Positions 1-11,026 of a stretch of 64,000 nucleotides of DNA are shown piece after piece (the stretch's first letter is position 1; each line of letters starts with the position of its first letter). The position numbers and the translations under genes were made by a program. The notes below the pieces were generated by a model. It was not told the DNA's origin. It saw nothing but the letters and a program-made list of their open reading frames with translations, and made no database searches. The stretch is from the NCBI GenBank assembly GCA_019187185.1, contig JABAQU010000006.1:38168-102167 (forward strand), in the 5' to 3' direction. The stretch comes from Steroidobacteraceae bacterium. Lineage in GTDB: Bacteria; Pseudomonadota; Gammaproteobacteria; Steroidobacterales; Steroidobacteraceae.

Positions 1-1035
1 CTGAAGGCGGCCATCCGCGAGCAACGCGCGAAATCGGGCTCGGTGATCGTGCTCGACGTCGACACCGGCGAAGTGCTCGCGATGGTGAACCAGCCGGCGT
101 ACAACCCGAACGACCGCGAGCAGATCAACGCGCGCACCTACCGCAATCGAGCGGCCACCGACATCCTCGAGCCGGGCTCGTCGATCAAGCCGTTCGTGAT
201 TGCCGCGGCGCTCGCGTCCGGCAAGTACGACGCGCAGAGCATCGTCGACACCTCGCCCGGCTACATCCGCGTCGGCGTGAAGCCGATCGAGGACAAGCAC
301 AACCTCGGCCGCATCGATCTCGCGACGATCCTGGCGAAGAGCTCGAACGTCGGCATGACGCGGGTGGCGCTGTCGCTCGAGCCCGAGCAGCTGTGGACCA
401 CGCTGACGCGCCTCGGCTTCGGGCAGGTCACGACGAGCGGCTACCCGGGCGAGTCGGCGGGCCTCGTGCCGCACTGGTCGCACTGGCGGCCGATCGGCAT
501 CGCCACGATGTCGTACGGCTACGGGCTCTCGGTGACGCCGCTGCAGCTCGCGCACGCCTACGCGACGATCGGCGACGGCGGTCTCGTGCGGCCCGTGTCG
601 TTCCTGCGGGTCGATGCGGCGCCCGTCGGCGAGCGCGTCCTCGACGAGCGGGTCTCGCGCACGCTCGTGCACATGCTCGAATCGGTCGTCTCGCCGTCCG
701 GCACCGGGCTGCGGGCCGCGATTCCGGGCTATCGCGTCGCCGGCAAGACCGGCACGGCGTGGAAGGCGAACGCCGGCGGCTACTCGACCGATCGCTACAT
801 GGCGGTGTTCGGCGGAGTCGCACCGGCGACGCGCCCGAAGCTCGCGGCGGTCGTCATCATCGACGAGCCGGGCGCGGGTCACTACTACGGCGGCGACGTG
901 GCGGCGCCGGTGTTCTCGCGTGTCGTCGGTGGCGCGCTGCGCCTCCTCGCCGTGGCGCCCGACGCCGCGATCGGTGCCCCGGACGGGGAATCTGCGCCGC
1001 CCGCGCCCGCGCGACAGCAGGTGGCCCTGCGATGA
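1..1035 (+). CDS. ftsI: Peptidoglycan D,D-transpeptidase FtsI (PBP3), 3' part
   Basis: Cross-links septal peptidoglycan in the periplasm as part of the divisome. The reading frame is open from base 1, so the start, membrane anchor and most of the non-catalytic domain lie outside the window. The transpeptidase domain is complete: the SxxK nucleophile (SSIK, serine codon at 178-180), the SSN motif at 340-348 and the KTG triad at 745-753. The stop codon overlaps the murE start in ATGA, so the two are probably translationally coupled. The identity rests on these motifs and on the following mur/fts genes. Truncation here is only the window edge. Confidence 0.95.
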   Translation: MKAAIREQRAKSGSVIVLDVDTGEVLAMVNQPAYNPNDREQINARTYRNRAATDILEPGSSIKPFVIAAALASGKYDAQSIVDTSPGYIRVGVKPIEDKHNLGRIDLATILAKSSNVGMTRVALSLEPEQLWTTLTRLGFGQVTTSGYPGESAGLVPHWSHWRPIGIATMSYGYGLSVTPLQLAHAYATIGDGGLVRPVSFLRVDAAPVGERVLDERVSRTLVHMLESVVSPSGTGLRAAIPGYRVAGKTGTAWKANAGGYSTDRYMAVFGGVAPATRPKLAAVVIIDEPGAGHYYGGDVAAPVFSRVVGGALRLLAVAPDAAIGAPDGESAPPAPARQQVALR

Positions 1036-2531
1036 CGCGCGCCGATCCCGTGCCGGCGCGCCGCCTCGCCGAACTGCTCGTCGATACGCCCGGCATTCCG
1101 GCCGATGTGGCGGTGAGCGATCTCACGATCGCGAGCGGCGAGGTGCGTCCGGGCGGCGCGTTCCTCGCCTGCGCCGGGCGCACGACGCACGGTCTCGCGC
1201 ACGCCGATGAGGCGATCGAGCGCGGCGCGCGCGTGATCCTGTGGGAGCCGGTCGCGGGCCTGCGTGTGCCCGACTTCCCGTCGGCGATCCTCGCGCTGCC
1301 GGTACCGCACCTGCATGCGCAGCTCGGCACGCTCGCCGATCGCTTCTTCGGCGCGCCCTCGGCTGCGCTGACGCTGATCGGCATCACGGGCACGAACGGC
1401 AAGACGACGACCGCGTGGCTCACTGCGCAGGCGCTCGCCGCGTGCGGCCGTCGTGCGAGTTACAGCGGGACGCTCGGCTACGGCCGGCCGGGAGAGCTGC
1501 GCGCGAGCTCGCACACGACGCCGGACGCGGTGGCCGTGCAGCGCCAGCTCGCGTCGCTGCGTGATGCCGGTGCCGAGTGCGTCGCGATGGAAGTGTCGTC
1601 GCACGCCCTCGACCAGGGCCGCGTGACCGGCGTGCGCTTTCACACGGCGGTGTTCACCAACCTGACGCGCGATCATCTCGACTACCACGGTTCGATGGGC
1701 GCCTATGGCGCCGCAAAGGCGGCGCTGTTCGACTGGCCGACGCTCGCGGCACGGGTGATCAATGTCGACGATCCGTTCGGCGTCGCGCTCGCGCGGGGCT
1801 ACGGGGACGCAGGCGCGCGGCTCGTCACGGTGTCGCGCCGTGACAGGGCGACGCTGCGTGCCACGGGACTGCGGGCGGCCACGCACGGCTTCGAAATCGA
1901 CATCGAATCCGCGTGGGGCAGCGGCTCGGTGGCGACCCGGCTCGTCGGCGACTTCAATGCCGACAACGTCCTCGCGGTGCTCGGTGTGCTGCACGCGGCG
2001 GACGTGCCGTTCGACGCGGCGCGCCGGGCCATCGCCCGGTGCAGCGCGCCGCCGGGTCGCATGGAGACCTTCGGTGGCGAGGGTGGCGCACCGCTCGTGG
2101 TGGTCGACTACGCGCACACGCCCGATGCGCTCGACAAGGCGCTCGTGGCGGCGCGTGCCCACTGTCACGGGCGGCTGACGGTCGTGTTCGGCTGCGGTGG
2201 CGACCGCGATCCGGGCAAGCGGCCGCTCATGGGCGCGATCGCGAGCCGCCGCGCCGATCGGCTCTGGATCACGGACGACAATCCGCGCACGGAGCCCGCC
2301 GCGCTGATCACGGCCGCGATCATCGAGGGCATCGCCCCGGGCACCGACTTTCGCGTCGAGCACGATCGTGCAGCGGCGATTCGCGCCGCGCTCGCGGCAG
2401 CCGGCGACGGCGACGCCGTGCTGATCGCGGGCAAGGGCCACGAGGACTACCAGATCGTCGGACACGTGCGCCGCGCCTTCAGCGACCAGGCGATCGTGCG
2501 CGCCGCGCTCGCGCAGGGGGCGGCGCGGTGA
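1032..2531 (+). CDS. murE: UDP-MurNAc-tripeptide synthetase MurE
   Basis: Cytoplasmic ligase that adds the third residue of the peptidoglycan stem to UDP-MurNAc-L-Ala-D-Glu using ATP. The 499-residue product has the Mur-ligase ATP-binding motif [11 protein letters not shown] and the DNPR motif that marks enzymes using meso-diaminopimelate, as expected for a Gram-negative cell. The start is the ATG overlapping the ftsI stop; it begins MTRADPVPARRLAELL and gives the usual family length. The gene ends in a GTGA overlap with murF. Part of the dcw operon. Confidence 0.97.
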   Translation: MTRADPVPARRLAELLVDTPGIPADVAVSDLTIASGEVRPGGAFLACAGRTTHGLAHADEAIERGARVILWEPVAGLRVPDFPSAILALPVPHLHAQLGTLADRFFGAPSAALTLIGITGTNGKTTTAWLTAQALAACGRRASYSGTLGYGRPGELRASSHTTPDAVAVQRQLASLRDAGAECVAMEVSSHALDQGRVTGVRFHTAVFTNLTRDHLDYHGSMGAYGAAKAALFDWPTLAARVINVDDPFGVALARGYGDAGARLVTVSRRDRATLRATGLRAATHGFEIDIESAWGSGSVATRLVGDFNADNVLAVLGVLHAADVPFDAARRAIARCSAPPGRMETFGGEGGAPLVVVDYAHTPDALDKALVAARAHCHGRLTVVFGCGGDRDPGKRPLMGAIASRRADRLWITDDNPRTEPAALITAAIIEGIAPGTDFRVEHDRAAAIRAALAAAGDGDAVLIAGKGHEDYQIVGHVRRAFSDQAIVRAALAQGAAR

Positions 2532-3898
2532 TCGCCCCCGCGCGCACGCTGTCGGGTTTCGCCGCGGACTGCGGCGGCCGGTTGATCGGCGCGGATCGCG
2601 CCTGGACGGGCGTGTCCACCGACACGCGCACGCTCGCGGCCGGCGAGCTGTTCATCGCGCTCAAGGGGCCACGCTTCGACGCGAGCGAATTCGCCGCCGC
2701 CGCGGCCGCGGCCGGCGCGGCGGCGCTCGTCGTTCCCGCGCAGCAGCCGGTCGCGGTCGCCCAGATCGTCGTGCCCGACACGCTCGCGGCGCTGACACGC
2801 GCTGCCGCCGCCTGGCGCGGGAGGTTTGCGATGCCGGTCGTCGGGGTCGCCGGCAGCAATGGCAAGACGACGGCCAAGGAGATGACCGCCGCGATCCTCG
2901 GCGCAGCCGGCAACTGCCTCGCGACACAGGGCAACCTGAACAATCACATCGGCGTCCCGGTGACGCTGCTGCGGCTCGATGCCGCGCACGACTTCGCCGT
3001 CATCGAGATCGGCGCGAACCACCCCGGGGAAGTCGCATCGCTCGCCGCGCTCGTGCGGCCGCGCATCGGCCTCGTGACAAACGCGGGCGCGGAACACCTC
3101 GAGGGGTTCGGCTCGCTCGAGGGCGTGGCGCGCGCGGAGGGCGAACTGTTCGCGGCGCTCGATGCGGACGGTGTCGCGATCGTGAACGCCGACGATGCGT
3201 TCGCGGGCCTGTGGCGCGGCATGACCCGCGCGCGGGTCGTGACCTTTGGCCTCGCGCAAGGCGCCGATTTCCTCGCGCAGGATATCGCCGCCGAGGTCGG
3301 GCCTGCGGGGTTTGCCACGCGCTTCAGGCTGCATGCGCCGGCCGGTGTGGTCGATATCCGGCTGCAACTCGCCGGCCGCCACAACGTCGCGAACGCCCTT
3401 GCCGCCGCCGCCGCCGCGACGGCGGCCGGCGCGGGGCTCGAACACGTCGCCGCCGGCCTCGCGACGATGCGCGCCGTCGCCGGCCGGCTCAATTTCCGCA
3501 CCACGCCGTCGGGCGCCTGGCTGATCGACGACTCGTACAACGCGAATCCGGCATCGATGCGTGCCGGCATCGACGTGCTCGCGGGTCTCGGCGGGCGGCG
3601 CTGGCTCGCGATCGGCGACATGGGCGAACTCGGCGCCCATGCCGAGGAGGCGCACGTCGACATCGGGCGCTACGCGCGCGAGCGCGGCATCGAGCGGCTG
3701 CTCGCGACCGGCCCGCTGTCGGCGCTCGCGGTCGAGGCATTCGGCGCCGGCGCGCGCTGGTTCCCGGATGCCGAGACGCTGTCGCGCGAGCTCGAGGCGA
3801 CGCTCGCCGCCGACGTGCGCGTGCTGATCAAGGGTTCGCGCATGAACCGGCTCGAGCGTGTCGTCGACGCGCTCGCGTCCGCACGCAAGGCAGGCTGA
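2528..3898 (+). CDS. murF: UDP-MurNAc-tripeptide-D-alanyl-D-alanine ligase MurF
   Basis: Adds D-Ala-D-Ala (made by Ddl, encoded downstream) to the UDP-MurNAc-tripeptide, finishing the soluble precursor. The protein has 456 residues, with the ATP-binding motif GSNGKTTAKEM, the central-domain segment VIEIGANHPGE and the C-terminal DDSYNANPASM typical of MurF. The chosen start is the GTG overlapping the murE stop (GTGA), which gives VIAPARTLSGFAADCGG. A much longer upstream reading of the same frame overlaps murE and is not credible. The gap to mraY is 9 bases. Confidence 0.96.
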   Translation: MIAPARTLSGFAADCGGRLIGADRAWTGVSTDTRTLAAGELFIALKGPRFDASEFAAAAAAAGAAALVVPAQQPVAVAQIVVPDTLAALTRAAAAWRGRFAMPVVGVAGSNGKTTAKEMTAAILGAAGNCLATQGNLNNHIGVPVTLLRLDAAHDFAVIEIGANHPGEVASLAALVRPRIGLVTNAGAEHLEGFGSLEGVARAEGELFAALDADGVAIVNADDAFAGLWRGMTRARVVTFGLAQGADFLAQDIAAEVGPAGFATRFRLHAPAGVVDIRLQLAGRHNVANALAAAAAATAAGAGLEHVAAGLATMRAVAGRLNFRTTPSGAWLIDDSYNANPASMRAGIDVLAGLGGRRWLAIGDMGELGAHAEEAHVDIGRYARERGIERLLATGPLSALAVEAFGAGARWFPDAETLSRELEATLAADVRVLIKGSRMNRLERVVDALASARKAG

Positions 3899-3907
3899 GG
3901 GGGCATC

Positions 3908-4993
3908 GTGCTGTACTGGCTCGCCAAGGAACTGACCGCCGACTACTCGGGCTTCAATGTCTTCTCCTACCTGACGCTGCGCGCGATCCTCGCGACGATG
4001 TCCGCGCTCGCGATATCCCTCCTCGTCGGGCCGGGCATGATCGCGCGGCTGTCGCGCTACCAGGTCGGGCAGGTCGTGCGCGAGGACGGCCCGCAGTCGC
4101 ACCTGCCGAAGGCCGGTACGCCGACGATGGGAGGCGCGCTGATCATCGTCGCGATCTTCGCCGCGACGCTCCTGTGGGCGGACCTGTCGAACCGCTTCGT
4201 GTGGGTCGTGCTCGGCGTGACGCTCGCCTTCGGCGCGATCGGCTTCTACGACGATTACCTGAAGCTCGTGGTCGGCAACTCCCGGGGCCTGCCGGCGCGC
4301 TGGAAATACTTCTGGCAGTCGGTCGCAGGCCTCGCGACCGCGGCCGTGCTCTTCTTCACGGCCAAGCTCCCGGCCGAGACCACGTTCTACCTGCCGATCC
4401 TGAAGAGTGTCGCCGTGCCGCTCTCGGCCTTTGCCTTCATCACGCTCACCTACCTGATGATCGTCGGCATGAGCAACGCGGTGAACCTCACCGACGGGCT
4501 CGACGGACTCGCGATCATGCCTGCCGCAATGGTGGCCGCGGCGCTCGGTGTGTTCGCCTATGCGAGCGGCAATGCCGTCTTTGCGTCCTATCTCGGCATC
4601 CCGCCGGTGCCGCAGGCCGGCGAGGTGCTGATCTTCTGCGCGGCGATGGTCGGCGCAGGCCTCGGGTTCCTGTGGTTCAACTCCTACCCCGCGCAGGTGT
4701 TCATGGGCGACATTGGCGCACTCGCGATCGGCGCCGCGCTCGGCGTGATCGCGGTGATCGTGCGCCAGGAGGTCGTGGTGCTCGTGATGGGGGGGCTGTT
4801 CGTGCTCGAGACGGCGTCGGTCATCCTGCAGGTGGCGTCGTTCAAGCTCACGGGCAAGCGCATCTTCCGCATGGCGCCGATCCACCACCACTTCGAACTC
4901 CAGGGCTGGGCCGAGCCGAAGGTGATCGTGCGCTTCTGGATCATTTCCCTGCTGCTCGTGCTCGCGGGCCTCGCGACGCTGAAACTGCGATGA
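3908..4993 (+). CDS. mraY: Phospho-MurNAc-pentapeptide translocase MraY
   Basis: Integral inner-membrane enzyme that transfers phospho-MurNAc-pentapeptide to undecaprenyl phosphate, making lipid I. The 361 residues match the usual length. Family signatures are visible: KAGTPTMGG near residue 70, the catalytic aspartate region FYDDYLK near 115, [10 protein letters not shown] near 195, and the cytoplasmic loop [12 protein letters not shown] near the C-terminus, with about ten hydrophobic segments. The start is GTG. The stop overlaps the murD start by ATGA. Confidence 0.97.
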   Translation: MLYWLAKELTADYSGFNVFSYLTLRAILATMSALAISLLVGPGMIARLSRYQVGQVVREDGPQSHLPKAGTPTMGGALIIVAIFAATLLWADLSNRFVWVVLGVTLAFGAIGFYDDYLKLVVGNSRGLPARWKYFWQSVAGLATAAVLFFTAKLPAETTFYLPILKSVAVPLSAFAFITLTYLMIVGMSNAVNLTDGLDGLAIMPAAMVAAALGVFAYASGNAVFASYLGIPPVPQAGEVLIFCAAMVGAGLGFLWFNSYPAQVFMGDIGALAIGAALGVIAVIVRQEVVVLVMGGLFVLETASVILQVASFKLTGKRIFRMAPIHHHFELQGWAEPKVIVRFWIISLLLVLAGLATLKLR

Positions 4994-6357
4994 ACGCACA
5001 CGCCACGCAGTCCCGCTTCGCCGTGATCGCCGGCCTCGGCCGCACCGGGCTCTCGTGCGCGCGCTACCTGCATGCCCGCGGCTGGCGGCTCGCAGTGACC
5101 GACACGCGCGACGCACCCCCCGAGCTCGCTGCCCTGCAGTCCGTGTCGCGGGACATCGTTGTGCGCGCGGGCGGGCTCGACACGCAACTCCTCGACGGCG
5201 CCGCCCTGGTCGTTGCCTCGCCGGGCCTCGACACGAGCCTGCCGTTCTTCGCCGCCGCGCGCGAGCGCGGGCTCGGAATCGTCGGCGACATCGAGCTCTT
5301 CGCGCGTGCGGTGCGCGCGCCGGTCGTCGGCATCACGGGCACGAACGGCAAGAGCACGGTGACGACGCTCGTCGGGCGCATGGCGCGCCGCGCCGGCGTG
5401 GCGGCACGCGTCGGCGGCAATCTCGGGGAGCCGGCGCTCGACCTGCTCGGTGACGACGCGACGGCGCTCTACGTGCTCGAACTGTCGAGCTTCCAGCTCG
5501 AGTCGACCACATCGCTCGAGCTCGTCGCGGCGACCGTGCTCAACGTGACCGCGGATCACATGGATCGCTACCGGTCGATCGCGGACTACGCGGCCGCGAA
5601 GGCGCGGATCTTCGCGCACTGCGGCACGGCGGTCCTGAATCTCGACGATCCGCTCGTCGCCGCGATGCGTGTGAGCAGCGGGCAGGCGGGCGCGCCGGCG
5701 ACGACGCTCACCTTCACGCTGCGCCCGGGTGTCGCGGCCGACTACAGCCTCGTCGCCGAGGGCGGCGCGGACGGTGGATGGCTCGCGCGCCGCGGCGAGC
5801 GGTTGCTGCCGCTGTCGCAGCTGCGCATGCCCGGGCTGCACAACGCCGCGAATGCACTCGCTGCGCTCGCGCTCGGCGAGGCGCTCGCGCTGCCGCTCGA
5901 GGCGATGCTCGACGAGCTGCGCGAGTTCGCGGGCCTCGACCATCGCACGCAGTGGGTCGCCGATGTCGCCGGTGTCCACTTCGTCGACGATTCCAAGGGC
6001 ACGAATGTCGGCGCCACGCTCGCCGCGGTGGCCGGCTTCAGGGGCATGCTCGTGATCATCGCGGGCGGTGACGGCAAGGGTCAGGACTTCGCGCCGCTCG
6101 CGGCTGCGTTCCGCGGCAAGGTGCGCCACACGATCCTGATCGGGCGCGACGCCCCGGCGATCGCCGCGGCGCTCGCGGGCGTCTGTCCCGTCACGCGCGA
6201 GTCGTCGCTCGAGGGCGCCGTCGTGGCGGCCGCACGCATCGCGGCCCCGGGCGACACCGTGCTGCTGTCGCCGGCGTGCGCCAGCCTCGACATGTTCCGC
6301 AACTATGCGCACCGGGGCGAGGTGTTCGCGCGGGCGGTACGGAGCCTCGCAGCATGA
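4990..6357 (+). CDS. murD: UDP-MurNAc-L-alanine:D-glutamate ligase MurD
   Basis: Cytoplasmic ligase adding D-glutamate to UDP-MurNAc-L-alanine. The 455-residue product has an N-terminal Rossmann-type UDP-binding segment ([16 protein letters not shown]), the ATP-binding [12 protein letters not shown], the ELSSFQLE motif, and the C-terminal [11 protein letters not shown] followed by [12 protein letters not shown], all diagnostic for MurD. The start is the ATG overlapping the mraY stop. Within the dcw operon it lies between mraY and ftsW, as in E. coli. Confidence 0.97.
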   Translation: MNAHATQSRFAVIAGLGRTGLSCARYLHARGWRLAVTDTRDAPPELAALQSVSRDIVVRAGGLDTQLLDGAALVVASPGLDTSLPFFAAARERGLGIVGDIELFARAVRAPVVGITGTNGKSTVTTLVGRMARRAGVAARVGGNLGEPALDLLGDDATALYVLELSSFQLESTTSLELVAATVLNVTADHMDRYRSIADYAAAKARIFAHCGTAVLNLDDPLVAAMRVSSGQAGAPATTLTFTLRPGVAADYSLVAEGGADGGWLARRGERLLPLSQLRMPGLHNAANALAALALGEALALPLEAMLDELREFAGLDHRTQWVADVAGVHFVDDSKGTNVGATLAAVAGFRGMLVIIAGGDGKGQDFAPLAAAFRGKVRHTILIGRDAPAIAAALAGVCPVTRESSLEGAVVAAARIAAPGDTVLLSPACASLDMFRNYAHRGEVFARAVRSLAA

Positions 6358-6370
6358 AGGCGCCCGCACG

Positions 6371-7546
6371 ATGACCACCGCGACGATGGGCTGGGCGAGG
6401 AGCAGCGCGCGCGGCGGCGCATTCCGCACGGACTGGGTCACCGTCGCGCTCGTGCTCGCGATCACGCTGCTCGGCCTCGTGATGGTGACCTCGGCCTCGG
6501 TGTCGATCGCGAACCGGGAGTCCGGCGATCCGTTCACGTATCTCGAGCGCCAGTTGCTGCTGCTCTGCGTCGGCGGTGCCGCGGCCTTCGTGCTGACGCG
6601 CGTGCGCACGGAGATCCTCGAGCACCTCGCGCTGCCGCTGCTGATCGCCGCGTTGCTGCTGCTCGTCGCCGTGCTGATCCCGGGCGTCGGCCACGTGGTC
6701 AACGGCAGCCGCCGCTGGATCCGCATCGCGGGCTTCAACTTCCAGGCGTCCGAGCTCGCACGCCTGCTCGTGCTCATCTTCATCGCGAGCTACGCCGCGC
6801 GGCGCGAGGCGGAGCTGCGCACGAGCCTCGCGGGGCTCGCGAAGCCGCTCGGAATCCTGGGGCTCGCCGCCGCACTGCTGCTCGCCGAGCCCGATTTCGG
6901 CGCCGCGACCGTGCTGTTCGCCACCGGCTTCGGCGTGCTCTACCTCGCGGGCGCGCGCCTGCGCTATGTGCTCGCGACGATGCTCTCGGCGCTCGCGATC
7001 TTCGGCACGCTCGTCGCGCTGTCCGGTTACCGCATGCGTCGTCTCGCCGCGTTCCTCGACCCCTGGGCCGATCCGTACAACAGCGGCTTCCAGCTGACGC
7101 AGTCGCTGATCGCGATCGGCCGCGGCCAGTGGTTCGGGGTCGGGCTCGGCGAGAGCGTGCAGAAACTCTTCTACCTGCCCGAGGCCCATACCGATTTCCT
7201 GTTTGCCGTACTCGCCGAGGAACTCGGGCTCGCCGGTGTCGTGATCACGGTGGGCCTTTTTCTCGCGCTCGCCTGGCGGGCCCTCGCGATCGCGCGGCGC
7301 GCGGCGGATGCGGGGCTGAAGTTCCAGGCCTGCCTCGCCGCAGGCTTCGGCGTGTGGATCGGCCTGCAGGCGTTCATCAACATCGGCGTGAACATGGGAG
7401 CGCTGCCGACCAAGGGGCTGACGCTGCCGCTGATGAGCTACGGGCGCTCGAGCCTCGTCGTGACGGTGGCCTGGGTCGGCATCCTGCTGCGCGTGCACCA
7501 CGAGGCCGCGTCGCGCACCCGTGGACCTGCGACGGTGACGACATGA
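6371..7546 (+). CDS. ftsW: Septal peptidoglycan polymerase FtsW
   Basis: SEDS-family glycosyltransferase that polymerises lipid II at the division site together with FtsI. The 391 residues form about ten membrane segments. Visible family marks are NGSRRWI, the ELARLLVL segment, AEPDFGAATV, and the C-terminal PTKGLTLPLMSYGRSS. I chose ATG 6371 (MTTATMGWARSS) because the upstream alternative at 6305 overlaps murD by 53 bases; the product length and hydrophilic N-terminus fit this start. The stop overlaps murG by ATGA. Confidence 0.95.
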   Translation: MTTATMGWARSSARGGAFRTDWVTVALVLAITLLGLVMVTSASVSIANRESGDPFTYLERQLLLLCVGGAAAFVLTRVRTEILEHLALPLLIAALLLLVAVLIPGVGHVVNGSRRWIRIAGFNFQASELARLLVLIFIASYAARREAELRTSLAGLAKPLGILGLAAALLLAEPDFGAATVLFATGFGVLYLAGARLRYVLATMLSALAIFGTLVALSGYRMRRLAAFLDPWADPYNSGFQLTQSLIAIGRGQWFGVGLGESVQKLFYLPEAHTDFLFAVLAEELGLAGVVITVGLFLALAWRALAIARRAADAGLKFQACLAAGFGVWIGLQAFINIGVNMGALPTKGLTLPLMSYGRSSLVVTVAWVGILLRVHHEAASRTRGPATVTT

Positions 7547-8640
7547 CGGGCACCGTGATCGTCATGGCCGGAGGCACGGGCGGTCACGTCTTCCCGGCGC
7601 TCGCGCTCGCGCGCGAACTCGGCGCGCGCGGCTGCCGCGTCGTGTGGCTCGGCACGCGCCAGGGCATCGAGGCGCGGCTCGTGCCCGCCGCAGGGCTGCC
7701 GGTCGAGTGGATCTCGATCGGCGGATTGCGCGGCAAGGGGCTCGCGACGCTGCTCGCCGCGCCGTTTCGCCTGGTGCGCGCGCTGTACGAGGCACTGCGG
7801 GCCATGCGCCGCCATCGCCCGATCGTCGTCGTCGGCCTCGGCGGTTTCGTGACGGGACCCGGCGGCGTCGCCGCGTGGCTCGCGCGCCGGCCACTCGTCG
7901 TGCACGAGCAGAACGCGATCGCCGGGTTCACGAATCGCATCCTGGCGCGCTTTGCGCGCGACGTGCTGACGGCATTCCCGGGCGCATTCGACGCGGCGCA
8001 GCCCGCGCGGGTGATCGGCAATCCGGTGCGGCCGGAGTTTTTCGCGCTCGGCGCGCCGGCTGCACGGGCCGCCGGTAGAGGTGCCGTGCTGCGGCTCCTC
8101 GTCGTCGGCGGCAGCCAGGGCGCGACGAAGCTGAATGCAGTCGTGCCGTTCGCGGTGGCGCGACTTGCGGGCAGCGTGCGCTTCGACGTGCGCCACCAGG
8201 CCGGCCCGCGCTGGATCGATGCGGCGCGCAAGAGCTATGCCGAGGCCGGCGCCCAGGGCGAGGTCACCGCGTTCATCGACGACATCGCGGAAGCGTATGC
8301 ATGGGCCGATCTCGTGATCTGCCGCGCGGGGGCCCTCACGGTGTCGGAGCTCGCCGCCGCCGGCGTCGCGTCGATCCTCGTGCCGTTCCCGGCGGCCGTG
8401 GACGATCACCAGACGGCGAACGCGCGCTACCTCGTGCGCGAGGGGGCGGCGTTGCTGCTGCTCGACCGCGAACTCACCGCCGAACGGCTTGCGCGCGAGT
8501 TGCTCGACCTGTGCCGCGGGGGTCGCGAGCGGCTGCTCGCGATGGCCGATCGCGCGCGGCGTCTCGCGCGCCCGCGCGCGACCGTGGAACTCGCGGACGC
8601 CTGCCTCGCGGTGGCCTCCGTCGGGAGGGCCGCGGCATGA
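7543..8640 (+). CDS. murG: UDP-GlcNAc:lipid I N-acetylglucosaminyltransferase MurG
   Basis: Peripheral inner-membrane GT-B glycosyltransferase converting lipid I to lipid II. The 365-residue product begins with the glycine-rich loop [14 protein letters not shown], and carries [31 protein letters not shown] and the C-terminal donor-site [15 protein letters not shown]. Start and stop both overlap neighbours by 4 bases (ftsW upstream, murC downstream). Confidence 0.97.
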   Translation: MTGTVIVMAGGTGGHVFPALALARELGARGCRVVWLGTRQGIEARLVPAAGLPVEWISIGGLRGKGLATLLAAPFRLVRALYEALRAMRRHRPIVVVGLGGFVTGPGGVAAWLARRPLVVHEQNAIAGFTNRILARFARDVLTAFPGAFDAAQPARVIGNPVRPEFFALGAPAARAAGRGAVLRLLVVGGSQGATKLNAVVPFAVARLAGSVRFDVRHQAGPRWIDAARKSYAEAGAQGEVTAFIDDIAEAYAWADLVICRAGALTVSELAAAGVASILVPFPAAVDDHQTANARYLVREGAALLLLDRELTAERLARELLDLCRGGRERLLAMADRARRLARPRATVELADACLAVASVGRAAA

Positions 8641-10064
8641 GTCTCGTCGTGCAGGAGCGCATGCGGCGCATCCAGACGATCCATTTCGTCGGCATCGGCG
8701 GCAGCGGCATGGGCGGCATCGCCGAGGTGCTGCTGAATCTCGGCTACGGCGTGCAGGGCTCGGACCTCCGCCACAACGATGTGACGCGCCGGCTCGCGCG
8801 CCTCGGTGCGCACATCGCCATCGGGCACCGCGCCGGGAACGTCGGCACCGCGGACGTCGTCGTGGTCTCGAGCGCCGTGTCGCGCGAGAACCCCGAAGTC
8901 GCGCACGCGCTCGAACGCCGCCTGCCGGTCGTGCCGCGCGCCGAGATGCTCGGCGAACTGATGCGCTTCCGCTACAGCATCGCGGTCGCCGGCACGCACG
9001 GCAAGACGACGACCACGAGCCTCGTCGCGAGCATCCTCGCCGAGGGCAACGAGGACCCGACCTTCGTGATCGGCGGGCGCCTGAAGAGCGTCGGCAGCAA
9101 CGCGCGGCTCGGCGCCGGGCGCTTCCTCGTCGCGGAAGCCGACGAGAGCGACGCATCGTTCATGCACCTGCAGCCGATGATCGCGATCGTCACCAACATC
9201 GATCACGATCATCTCGGCACGCACGGCGGGGATTTCGGCAGCCTGAAGCAGAGTTTCGTCGACTTCCTGCACAACCTGCCGTTCTACGGGCTCGCCGTGC
9301 TGTGCACCGACGATGCGAACGTGCGTTCGATCCTGCCGCAGCTGTCGCGGCCGATCGTCGGCTACGGGCTCGGCGAAGGCGTCGACCTGCGGGCGGTCGA
9401 CGTGCGGCGGGACGGGCTGCGCACGCACTACACCGCGATCCGCCGTGGCGCGTCGCAAGGCCTCGAGGTCACCGTCAATCTCGCCGGGCTGCACAACGTG
9501 CAGAATTCGCTGGCGGCCATCGCGGTGGCGCAGGAAGTCGGCATCGCCGACGAAGCGATCCGGCGCGCGCTCGCGAACTTCCAGGGCATCGACCGGCGCA
9601 TGCAGCACATCGGCGACGTCGCGGTCGGCGGCGGCCACGCGACGATCATCGACGACTACGGCCATCACCCGGTCGAGATCGCCGCGACGCTCGATGCCGT
9701 GCGGCAGGCGTACGGCACGCGCCGGATCGTGCTCGCCTTCCAGCCGCACCGCTACTCGCGCACGCGCGACCTGCTCGACGACTTCGCGAACGTGCTGTCG
9801 GGCGCCGATGCGCTGCTCGTGACCGAGGTCTATGCCGCCGGCGAGGCGGCGATATCGGGCGCCGATGGCCGCGCGATCTGTCGCGCAGTGCGCACCCGCG
9901 GCAAGGTCGAACCCGTGTTCGTCGACAAGGTCGACGACCTGCCGCAGGCGCTCGGTGCACTGCTCGCGCCGGACGATGTCGTCGTGATGATGGGCGCGGG
10001 CAACATCAGCGCGGTGGCGCACGAGCTGCCGGCGAAGCTCTCGGCAACCCGGAGTGCGACATGA
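8637..10064 (+). CDS. murC: UDP-MurNAc-L-alanine ligase MurC
   Basis: Cytoplasmic ligase that attaches L-alanine to UDP-MurNAc, the first step of stem-peptide assembly. The 475 residues include [17 protein letters not shown] near the N-terminus, the P-loop [12 protein letters not shown], the EADESDASF motif and [10 protein letters not shown] in the C-terminal domain. Translation is probably coupled to murG and ddl by overlaps. No murB lies between murC and ddl, as in E. coli and unlike many other bacteria, so murB must be elsewhere in the genome. Confidence 0.97.
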   Translation: MSLVVQERMRRIQTIHFVGIGGSGMGGIAEVLLNLGYGVQGSDLRHNDVTRRLARLGAHIAIGHRAGNVGTADVVVVSSAVSRENPEVAHALERRLPVVPRAEMLGELMRFRYSIAVAGTHGKTTTTSLVASILAEGNEDPTFVIGGRLKSVGSNARLGAGRFLVAEADESDASFMHLQPMIAIVTNIDHDHLGTHGGDFGSLKQSFVDFLHNLPFYGLAVLCTDDANVRSILPQLSRPIVGYGLGEGVDLRAVDVRRDGLRTHYTAIRRGASQGLEVTVNLAGLHNVQNSLAAIAVAQEVGIADEAIRRALANFQGIDRRMQHIGDVAVGGGHATIIDDYGHHPVEIAATLDAVRQAYGTRRIVLAFQPHRYSRTRDLLDDFANVLSGADALLVTEVYAAGEAAISGADGRAICRAVRTRGKVEPVFVDKVDDLPQALGALLAPDDVVVMMGAGNISAVAHELPAKLSATRSAT

Positions 10065-11026
10065 AGCTCGACCATCACGCAGGCCGCCACACCGAGGTGA
10101 CGGAAGCCGTGGCATTCGGGCGCGTGGCGGTGCTGCTCGGCGGCAGCTCGACCGAGCGCGAAATCTCGCTGCTCTCGGGCAACGCCGTGCTCGCGGCACT
10201 GCAACGTCGCGGCGTCGACGCGCACGCGTTCGATCCGCGCGAGCGGCCGCTCACGGACCTCCTCGGCGAGCGGTTCGATCGCGTGTGGATCGCGTTGCAC
10301 GGTCCCGGTGGCGAGGACGGCACCGTGCAGGGCGCACTCGAGTGCCTCGGCATCCCTTACACGGGCAGTGGCGTGCTCGGCTCGGCCGTCTGCATGGACA
10401 AACTGCGTACCAAGCGGCTCGCGGCCGCAGTGGGCGTCGGCACTGCCGACTACGCGGTGCTGCGCGGCCCGGCGGATTTCGCCGGCGCGATCCGCCAGCT
10501 CGGCCTGCCGCTGATCGTCAAGCCCGCGACGCAGGGTTCGTCGGTCGGCATGTCGAAGGTCGAACGCGCCGAGGACCTGCCCGCGGCGTGGCAGGCGGCC
10601 GCGAGCCTCGAGCCCGTGGTGTTCGCCGAGCCCTGGATCACCGGCGCGGAGTACACGGTCGCGATCCTGAAGGGCCGCGCGCTGCCCTCGATCCGCATCG
10701 AGACGCCGAAGGTCTTCTACGACTACGAGGCGAAGTACTTTCGCAGTGACACGCGCTACTTCTGCCCGTCGGGCCTCGCGGCCGACGCCGAGGCGCGGCT
10801 CGGCGCGCTCGCGGTCACGGCCGTCGATGCCTGTGGCGCGAGCGGCTGGGGGCGCGCCGATTTCATGATGGATGCGCGCGGACGGCCGCTGCTGCTCGAG
10901 ATCAACACCGTGCCGGGCATGACCGACCACAGCCTCGTGCCGATGGCGGCCCGCGCGATCGGCATCGATTTCGACGAGCTCGTGTGGCGTGTGCTCGAGA
11001 CGAGCTTCGCGAGGACCCGCCGATGA
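10061..11026 (+). CDS. ddl: D-alanine-D-alanine ligase
   Basis: ATP-grasp ligase making D-Ala-D-Ala for MurF. The product of 321 residues has [17 protein letters not shown] at the N-terminus, [15 protein letters not shown], the ATP-grasp segment [16 protein letters not shown], and the metal-binding [18 protein letters not shown] near the C-terminus. The start is the ATG overlapping the murC stop; it precedes a short extension [20 protein letters not shown] before the conserved core. The stop overlaps ftsQ by ATGA. Confidence 0.96.
   Translation: MKLDHHAGRHTEVTEAVAFGRVAVLLGGSSTEREISLLSGNAVLAALQRRGVDAHAFDPRERPLTDLLGERFDRVWIALHGPGGEDGTVQGALECLGIPYTGSGVLGSAVCMDKLRTKRLAAAVGVGTADYAVLRGPADFAGAIRQLGLPLIVKPATQGSSVGMSKVERAEDLPAAWQAAASLEPVVFAEPWITGAEYTVAILKGRALPSIRIETPKVFYDYEAKYFRSDTRYFCPSGLAADAEARLGALAVTAVDACGASGWGRADFMMDARGRPLLLEINTVPGMTDHSLVPMAARAIGIDFDELVWRVLETSFARTRR

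Noticed and set aside
2447..5116. An 889-codon open frame antisense to murF and mraY
   Set aside because: It spans two well-defined genes on the other strand and is rich in Arg, His and Glu without any family motif.
10061..10064. A missing or disrupted murB between murC and ddl
   Set aside because: murC and ddl overlap by 4 bases with no scar; the E. coli-type cluster also lacks murB here.
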